Below, piece by piece: positions 6,510-10,934 of a stretch of DNA of 10,934 nucleotides. The stretch is taken from positions 1-10,934 of the forward strand of contig CAZGQY010000145.1 of NCBI GenBank assembly GCA_964528035.1, in the 5' to 3' direction. The DNA comes from CAZGQY01 sp964528035. GTDB taxonomy: Bacteria; Pseudomonadota; Gammaproteobacteria; Methylococcales; UBA1147. Each line of letters begins with the position of its first letter. Positions within the stretch are counted from its first letter, which is position 1. The translations under genes and the position numbers were made by a program. The notes under the pieces are model-generated. The model had not been told where the DNA came from. It searched no databases and saw nothing but the letters and a program-made list of their open reading frames with translations.

Positions 6510-6526
6510 TGTGACAAATTGTCGCA
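6510..6526. promoter_or_regulatory. RegA/PrrA-like binding palindrome, copy 1, between sRNA A and regB
   Basis: TGTGACAAATTGTCGCA, a near-perfect palindrome (7 of 8 in each arm). The minus strand reads GCGAC-N5-GTCAC, one mismatch from the GCGNC-N5-GNCGC pattern of RegA/PrrA/RoxR sites. It sits centrally between leftward (sRNA A) and rightward (regB) promoters, so it could serve both. Autoregulation is common for this system, but binding is inferred. Confidence 0.6.
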
Positions 6527-6551
6527 TCCCAGTAGTCTCGGTAACCCATGA

Positions 6552-6557
6552 TAGAAT
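6552..6557 (+). promoter_or_regulatory. Putative -10 box of the regBA promoter
   Basis: TAGAAT, five of six matches to TATAAT, lies 25 bases after the RegA-like palindrome and would start transcription near 6564, about 27 bases before the regB ATG. No good -35 is present, as expected if an activator bound at 6510-6526 replaces it. Confidence 0.4.
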
Positions 6558-6590
6558 GACACCAACTGGTGCACTGCAAAAAGTATATTG

Positions 6591-7952
6591 ATGACGCACC
6601 TGGATATCAAAATTATGCTGGAATCATTTGAAACCAATCACAACCAGGCGACGCGGCAAAACCTGAAATGGTTACTACTACTGCGTGTATTTGTTGTCGC
6701 AGGCGAATGCATTATTGTGGTCGCAGCAGTCTATGTAGTCAATTATCCAATCCCCAAGGATCCACTATGGACCCTGATATCACTGTCGGTAATTGTTACT
6801 TCGATTACCTGGTACAGACTGCATTTGGATTCCGCTGTATCCGAACAGGAACTCTTTCTTCATCTCATTTTCGACGTAGTATCGATAACAGGCCTGCTTT
6901 ATTTTACGGGTGGCGGAACCAACCCCATGATCTGGTCTTTTTTATTGCCGCTGATCATTACCGCGACTATCCTGCCACAACTTTATACCTGGCTCATGGT
7001 TGGAATCACGTCGGCATTCTATATGTTACTTATCGGCTACCATGTACCCTTACCGAAACTACCCACACCAAAACACACTAATAATATCCCCGTAGATATT
7101 TTAAAAATGCAATCAAACTACGACCTAAATCTTCATGTGTTTGCATTATGGTTTGGATATCTTGTAATCGCGGGAGCAGTGGCCTATTTCGTCGTGGAAA
7201 TGACCAACACTCTGCGTGCCCGGGAACGAAAATTATCTGAAGTCAGAGAAAAAGCATTACGCGACGAACGCGTAGTATCACTGGGAACACTAGCCGCCGG
7301 CGCTGCTCACGAGATGGGTACGCCTTTAGGTACCATGGCCATTGTAACCCACGAGTTACAAGCCGAATACAGTGACTCAGATTATCATGATTTGAACGGT
7401 AAATTAGCGATTATTCGCGATCAAATAGATCGCTGTAAAGACGCACTTTCGGTACTCTCAGCTTCTGCAGGCGAACTACGCGCAGATTCAGGACGAATCA
7501 TGGAAGTTGAAATTTATCTGCAGGAAGTCATCAGCCAATGGCAACACCAGCAACCGGACGTTATTCTTGAGTTTTCGACCAAAGGAGACGACAGAACACC
7601 GAAAATTCTGGCTGAACGGACACTAAGCCATGCATTAATAAATATTTTAAATAATGCCGGGGATGTGTCTCCACAAAAAATCGAACTGCATGCTTATTGG
7701 GTAGAATCAACCTTGAATCTGGAAATTCGTGATTACGGCCCCGGCTTGCAACCCCAAATTGCTGCCAGTTTCGGCGATATACCGCAATCGACCAAGGAAC
7801 ACGGGCTCGGTGTCGGATTATTCTTAGCTAAAGCCACGATAAGCCGACTCGGTGGAACTATAAAGATAGTGAACCTGAAAGATACCGGCACCTCAATTCG
7901 AATACAACTTCCTTTGATCCAGACAACAAACGGCGATGAAACATACAACTGA
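6591..7952 (+). CDS. regB: Redox-sensing membrane histidine kinase RegB/PrrB/RoxS
   Basis: Sensor kinase of the global redox system that phosphorylates RegA when the respiratory chain is reduced. It has 453 residues from the ATG at 6591; a TTG one codon earlier and an ATG at 6615 are alternatives, and no strong ribosome site decides. Six membrane segments fall at about residues 27-49, 57-75, 86-105, 113-128, 130-150 and 181-203. Between segments 3 and 4 is G-G-G-T-N-P-M (107-113), matching the quinone-sensing GGXXNPF motif with Met in place of Phe. The H-box H-E-M-G-T-P-L-G has the phosphorylated H240. C282 lies 42 residues later, matching the redox-active cysteine (Cys265) of Rhodobacter RegB. 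The ATPase domain has an N-box near N354-D358, D-Y-G-P-G at 381-385 and G-L-G-V-G-L at 405-410. It overlaps regA by 17 bases. Confidence 0.95.
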   Translation: MTHLDIKIMLESFETNHNQATRQNLKWLLLLRVFVVAGECIIVVAAVYVVNYPIPKDPLWTLISLSVIVTSITWYRLHLDSAVSEQELFLHLIFDVVSITGLLYFTGGGTNPMIWSFLLPLIITATILPQLYTWLMVGITSAFYMLLIGYHVPLPKLPTPKHTNNIPVDILKMQSNYDLNLHVFALWFGYLVIAGAVAYFVVEMTNTLRARERKLSEVREKALRDERVVSLGTLAAGAAHEMGTPLGTMAIVTHELQAEYSDSDYHDLNGKLAIIRDQIDRCKDALSVLSASAGELRADSGRIMEVEIYLQEVISQWQHQQPDVILEFSTKGDDRTPKILAERTLSHALINILNNAGDVSPQKIELHAYWVESTLNLEIRDYGPGLQPQIAASFGDIPQSTKEHGLGVGLFLAKATISRLGGTIKIVNLKDTGTSIRIQLPLIQTTNGDETYN

Positions 7953-8493
7953 CAACCCAGTCGACAATCCCCACCTACTATTGGTAGACGACGACCCCGT
8001 CTATTGTTCTGTTTTGAGCCAGGCACTCAAACGCCGTAATTACGATGTAATGATTGCCCACGACCTGGATCAAGGTCTCGACTTAGCGGAAAAAAACACC
8101 CCGGAATATGCAGTAATAGACCTTCGAATAGGACATGATTCCGGTTTGGTTCTGGTTAAAAAGCTAAAACAACTCGACGCCAACACTCAAATAGTTATGC
8201 TCACAGGATTCGCCAGCATCGCCACAGCAGTTGAAGCCATTAAGCTTGGAGCAACCCACTATTTAACAAAACCCGCAGATGCCGACGAAATCGAAAGCGC
8301 GTTGCAGCGCAACCAGGGAGACGCAACAGTCACGGTTAAAGACCACCCCCTTTCGGTAAAACGCCTGGAATGGGAACATCTACAAAAAGTATTGATGGAA
8401 CACAATGGAAATATTTCGGCTGCCGCAAGAGCGCTGAATATGCACCGCAGGACATTGCAACGAAAACTGGATAAGAAACCGGTGAAAGAGTAA
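7936..8493 (+). CDS. regA: Redox response regulator RegA/PrrA/ActR/RoxR
   Basis: A 185-residue response regulator, the usual length for this family, with a receiver domain and a Fis-like helix-turn-helix. The acidic pocket is D18-D19-D20, the phospho-accepting Asp is D62 (V-I-D-L-R), the Thr is in M-L-T-G-F and the Lys is in L-T-K-P. The C-terminal segment H-N-G-N-I-S-A-A-A-R-A-L-N followed by M-H-R-R-T-L-Q-R-K-L is the nearly invariant DNA-binding helix-turn-helix of RegA. The linker (around G-D-A-T-V-T-V-K-D-H-P-L) lacks the run of four prolines found in alphaproteobacterial RegA. It starts inside the end of regB, with no clear Shine-Dalgarno, so translation is probably coupled. It would bind GCGNC-N5-GNCGC sites; two such sites lie upstream of regB in this window. 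Confidence 0.96.
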   Translation: MKHTTDNPVDNPHLLLVDDDPVYCSVLSQALKRRNYDVMIAHDLDQGLDLAEKNTPEYAVIDLRIGHDSGLVLVKKLKQLDANTQIVMLTGFASIATAVEAIKLGATHYLTKPADADEIESALQRNQGDATVTVKDHPLSVKRLEWEHLQKVLMEHNGNISAAARALNMHRRTLQRKLDKKPVKE

Positions 8494-8584
8494 CATTTTT
8501 TCTGCCGACCCATGATCTAACGAAACACCAAATCCGGGCAAAGCAACCATAGAAATAAAGCTCGCTAATAAGACAAATTAGCTT
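8494..8584. other. Downstream region of regA with a weak hairpin
   Basis: A 6-bp inverted repeat GCTAAT/ATTAGC (8564-8569, 8577-8582) with a 7-base loop is the only terminator-like structure after regA. The following TTATATACC is not a true T-run, so termination of regBA here is uncertain. Confidence 0.3.
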
Positions 8585-8748
8585 ATATACCTTTCACGTT
8601 CAAGAATGCCCGTTTTGAGTGCGTGGATTTTCGTGAAGGGCTAGGCGTAGAATCGCAGGAATAGTCATCTCTTTCAAGGTTCTACAACAACGCCCTTCGC
8701 GAAAAGATGCGTGCTATAAGTGGGTATTCTTGAACGCGAATGGTATAT
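8585..8748. repeat. 164-bp palindromic element with about 57-bp imperfect inverted arms (MITE-like)
   Basis: The left arm starts ATATACC and continues with CGTTCAAGAATGCCC; the right arm ends with the inverse (GGGTATTCTTGAACG, then GGTATAT at 8742-8748). The match continues into the interior to TTTTCGTGAAGGGC (8628-8641) and its inverse (8691-8704). Inner arms GTAGAA/TTCTAC extend the fold toward the centre. Many mismatches are transitions that keep G-U pairs, so the transcript would form one long hairpin. No coding frame is inside. The ends fall in TA-rich sequence, so a TA target duplication is possible but cannot be proven from one copy. It resembles a non-autonomous transposon or a dispersed palindromic repeat; the family is not recognised. 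Confidence 0.65.
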
Positions 8749-9062
8749 TATCCTGAACTATTGCCACTGCAACCACACTGGTTTTGGATACCTTAGAGTT
8801 CTTCAGAATAAAACTAAAGAGAACTAATATCCATTTCCCGATGTCTTAATACCAATACGATACTATTCTCAGGAGCATTGGTAGCAACAATGTTTCTACA
8901 ATTACAACACGGTTTTAGTCCATTACAGATCCCCTGCTAATGACTTCAGGAGGCTTGCCCGGGAACAACCAAGTACAGTACACTGCCGACCACCACTCTC
9001 TTCAGGCTAGTGCCCAAGCAGTCAATCAGAAATCATTCAGATGAGGGGGAAATGAGGATCCC
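8749..9062. other. Gene-free stretch before the 146-aa gene
   Basis: Stop codons break all six frames and no RNA gene is recognised. It contains an AGGAGG at 8948-8953 without a start codon at proper distance. Near its end, a GAGGGGGAA followed by ATGAGGATCCCATGA forms a four-codon micro-ORF overlapping the start of the next gene. No convincing promoter pair is seen. Confidence 0.4.
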
Positions 9063-9503
9063 ATGAAAACGAAATCTAATAAATTCAACGCCTTTCTAAT
9101 CAAATTATTAACAATCGTAACCTTTGTTTCGATAGCTTACCTCGCAAACCTTTTCGTAACTGAATGGTTTGGTGGAGTTAATCCCTTTATAGAATTCAGT
9201 TCAACAGGATTTTCCAAAATTGAATCTGAAGATTCCAGACACAGGGCCGGATTAGAAACCGCTTTCAACGCTTGCAAAAACACTCTGAACAATACCAGAG
9301 GTTCTTATGAATTCCTCGATGAATCTTACCAGGCATGGGACCTTTCTAACGGTCGTTTTATGATCCAATCGAAAATATACAGAAGTACAGATACCGGCTC
9401 ATCAATGCCAGCAAAGCTGATATGCAGGATCCTAAAAACAGAGGATGAGAACTTCCTAATCACCAAATGGGAAATTCAGGGCGTTCAGGTCAGCTTGATG
9501 TAG
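9063..9503 (+). CDS. Hypothetical protein with one N-terminal membrane segment
   Basis: A 146-residue protein that I do not recognise. A basic start (M-K-T-K-S-N-K-F) is followed by one hydrophobic segment at about residues 11-33, without a clear signal-peptidase site, so it is probably anchored in the inner membrane with its C-terminal domain (about 40-146) in the periplasm. That domain has two cysteines, C71 (F-N-A-C-K) and C121 (K-L-I-C-R), which could form a disulfide, and an alternating pattern in the second half that suggests beta strands (R-F-M-I-Q-S-K-I-Y, then K-W-E-I-Q-G-V-Q-V-S-L). The ATG at 9063 has a GAGGA 4 bases upstream (rather close) and a GAGGGGG further up. It stands alone, converging on the broken haem-protein gene. 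No function is proposed. Confidence 0.75.
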   Translation: MKTKSNKFNAFLIKLLTIVTFVSIAYLANLFVTEWFGGVNPFIEFSSTGFSKIESEDSRHRAGLETAFNACKNTLNNTRGSYEFLDESYQAWDLSNGRFMIQSKIYRSTDTGSSMPAKLICRILKTEDENFLITKWEIQGVQVSLM

Positions 9504-9524
9504 CAGTGATGTAAAAATGGAATG

Positions 9525-9550
9525 GATGTTTTCCGTCAGCGCAAAACATC
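9525..9550. terminator. Possible bidirectional hairpin between convergent genes
   Basis: Arms GATGTTTT (9525-9532) and AAAACATC (9543-9550) with a 10-base loop lie 21 bases after the stop of the 146-aa gene. The nearest T-run on the plus strand (9565-9570) is 14 bases away, and on the minus strand the hairpin is followed by CATTCCATTTTTAC. It could terminate either gene weakly. Confidence 0.35.
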
Positions 9551-9709
9551 TAAATATTGAACTGTTTTTTACGAATATCATTAGAATTATGCTTTTCATC
9601 AGCAATTCGATTACGTACGAATTTTTCGAATTTGGAGAATTTTGAATGAATAATTCTTAGTTCCACCTTTAACTGCCAATCCATCTGGATTCCACGCAAT
9701 CTATAAGAG

Positions 9710-10458
9710 TTAATTACGACTCTTGAGTTGCAACGGCAATAACCACATCTGATAGAGCGATATGCCTAACATTGTCGCAATAGCAATTGCGTAACCCAAA
9801 CCGCCAATTAAAGTAAGCAATGCAAAGCTCGGGTACCATTTCGTCAACCACCACGACAATACGTCGATCACCAGAAACATGAAGGGTAAAAATATCAGAG
9901 TACTCTGTAGCAGTGGAGAAATGCCCACTGCGTGGTTAAAGATATAACCAATAAAAAAAATATGAATGCTATTCCGAATAAATGGATATGGGATACACGT
10001 GTTAACGTATCCACCGACTCGCCAGTATCAATTGCTGCCGAAGGTAACACGCCCTCGTAAGTTATAAATGAAGGTAATCCTGGAATGACACTGTGACACT
10101 TAACACAGTTGTTTTGAAAGTGCAGGCCGATGTAATCGTCCCATTTTTCTCGAGATGCACCTTGTTGTGCCCACCTGATGATTTCACGTTTTACCTCAAT
10201 GGATGCTTTGTCTTGCATTGATCCTTTGAGTTTCATTTCCAGTTTGCTGTTACTGCTGTTGCCTCTATAGCTATACACAATATCATCCAGAGAAATACCA
10301 AACTTTCCATCTGCCATGCCGTGGGTAAGCATAATCTGCGCGCCAGACATTAAAAGTCCGAGGCCAATAACTAGAATAAATCCTGTAAATAATGTTTTGA
10401 TCGGCAATCTAAGATTAGGCAACCCGATCTGTTCAATTTGAGTTTGATGCACAAGCAT
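9710..10458 (-). pseudogene. Membrane protein with CXXCH haem motif, frameshifted in an A8/T8 run
   Basis: Two overlapping frames join into one protein of 249 residues if one T is added to the T8 run at 9953-9960 (minus). The restored join reads H-I-H-L-F-G-I-A-F-I-F-F-F-I-G-Y, then continues through further membrane segments to S-R-N-stop. The order is: short cytoplasmic start, membrane helix at about 22-45, a periplasmic domain with C118-V-K-C121-H122 (covalent c-type haem attachment, so export and the cytochrome c maturation system are needed), then about four membrane helices beginning with the H-I-H pair. I do not recognise the family; a membrane-bound electron-transfer role is inferred from the haem motif. 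As given, the first frame ends at 9895 after an aberrant tail. The start at 10458 is uncertain: AGGA is too close to this ATG but 7 bases from a GTG two codons later (10452). Confidence 0.75.
9953..9960. repeat. Homopolymer A8 (T8 on coding strand) at frameshift point
   Basis: Eight A on the plus strand. Adding one base restores a continuous membrane-protein frame across it. It is either a sequencing or assembly slip, a recent mutation, or a slippage-prone phase-variable tract. Confidence 0.8.
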
Positions 10459-10680
10459 GTCCTATTGGGTTATTTAAAGGAAGTTCTTCATAAATCGCTC
10501 GTAGAGAGACCATACTAATTGACCATTAGAGCGCTTCCTGCCCATTACTGAGCAAGAAGCTTTTATGCGAAGCAGAGAATGTAGAAATTTTCAGTACGAC
10601 AGTCTAAGAGACGGTCAAAGATTCTACTTATATAGGAATATTGGTTCTTTACGGTTGCCCGCTTTTACAAGATAAACTTG

Positions 10681-10934
10681 TTAATTTTTGACAACTAGTG
10701 TCCCTTTCATACCGGGATGGAACCTGCAGGTATAATTTAAGTTCATCTCTGAGCTGACCACAATAGTTTTCGACTCACCTAGGTTTATTATCTCAGTATC
10801 CCAACTTCCATTTGAACCAGTCGCTGTGTGAGGAGCAATATCTCGGTTAGTCCATGTGATAGAATCTCCTGATTTAGCAACTATTGATTTTGGTGAGAAT
10901 TATGGAATGCGTAGTGATAGCACTTATGCTTGTG
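10681..10934 (-). CDS. Blue copper protein (cupredoxin, plastocyanin/amicyanin type), partial, frame disturbed near 10900
   Basis: The clear part (10681-10899) encodes 72 residues starting F-S-P-K-S-I-V-A-K-S-G-D and ending T-L-V-V-K-N. It has the type 1 copper ligands: His in A-P-H-T-A-T (24th residue), then C58, H61 and M64 in Y-T-C-R-F-H-P-G-M-K-G, the C-x2-H-x2-M loop of amicyanin. Such proteins shuttle single electrons in the periplasm. The N-terminal strand and signal peptide should follow upstream, but an in-frame TAA occurs at 10900-10902. A different frame (ending about S-A-I-T-T-H-S-I-I) looks like the natural upstream sequence, so there is a frameshift of one or two bases or a small deletion there, or the gene is broken. 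The start is beyond the window. It precedes the haem-protein gene on the same strand by 222 bases, so the two may belong together. Confidence 0.8.

Noticed and set aside
6390..6599. 69-codon minus-strand frame upstream of regB
   Set aside because: It runs through the RegA-like palindrome and sRNA promoter and has no Shine-Dalgarno.
8600..8740. Palindromic element considered as an integron attC site
   Set aside because: The conserved R'/R'' core sites (RYYYAAC and GTTRRRY at the ends) are not in the required places and there is no integrase or cassette nearby.
10561..10680. Short plus-strand frame starting at ATG 10564 (about 36 codons)
   Set aside because: No Shine-Dalgarno, arginine-rich random-looking composition, and it lies in the probable promoter region of the minus-strand haem gene.

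Overview
The window looks like chromosomal DNA from a methylotrophic gammaproteobacterium, possibly a methanotroph. The evidence is a cluster for tetrahydromethanopterin-linked C1 transfer (fhcD, fhcB, fhcA), a RegB/RegA (PrrBA/RoxSR-type) redox two-component system, an exported c-type haem protein and a blue copper protein. This assignment is inferred from gene content; no marker gene fixes the genus.

Layout. 1-3372 (minus): fhcD, fhcB and the first 330 codons of fhcA form a co-directional operon for the formyltransferase/hydrolase complex, which converts formyl-H4MPT to formate. 3547-3798 (minus): a small conserved-looking protein of unknown function. 4096-4884 (minus): an exported pentapeptide-repeat protein, divergent from msrA (5101-5745, plus), a peptide methionine sulfoxide reductase. 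5746-6590: the most interesting stretch. It has no convincing protein gene. It reads as two related small RNA genes on the minus strand (about 5855-5961 and 6354-6474). Each has a nearly identical RegA-like palindrome exactly 23 bp upstream of a sigma70-like -10 box, a CU-rich sequence resembling an anti-Shine-Dalgarno, and a hairpin followed by a U-rich tract. A 146-bp MITE-like element with an 8-bp target duplication sits between them. 6591-8493 (plus): regB and regA, overlapping by 17 bp. The palindrome of the nearer sRNA lies between that sRNA and regB and could serve both directions. 8494-9062: no gene; it contains a second, 164-bp palindromic element. 9063-9503 (plus): a membrane-anchored hypothetical protein. 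9710-10458 (minus): a membrane protein with a CXXCH haem motif, broken by a one-base slip in a run of eight A/T. 10681-10934 (minus): the 3' part of a type 1 copper protein whose reading frame is disturbed just before the window edge.

How the parts could fit together: RegB senses the redox or quinone state, RegA binds GCGAC-N5-GNCGC-like sites, and two sites here are placed to drive regBA and two sRNAs. Those sRNAs could extend the redox response post-transcriptionally by blocking ribosome binding sites. This model is inference from sequence layout only. MsrA and the periplasmic metal proteins fit a respiratory or oxidative setting but show no direct link to the two-component system.
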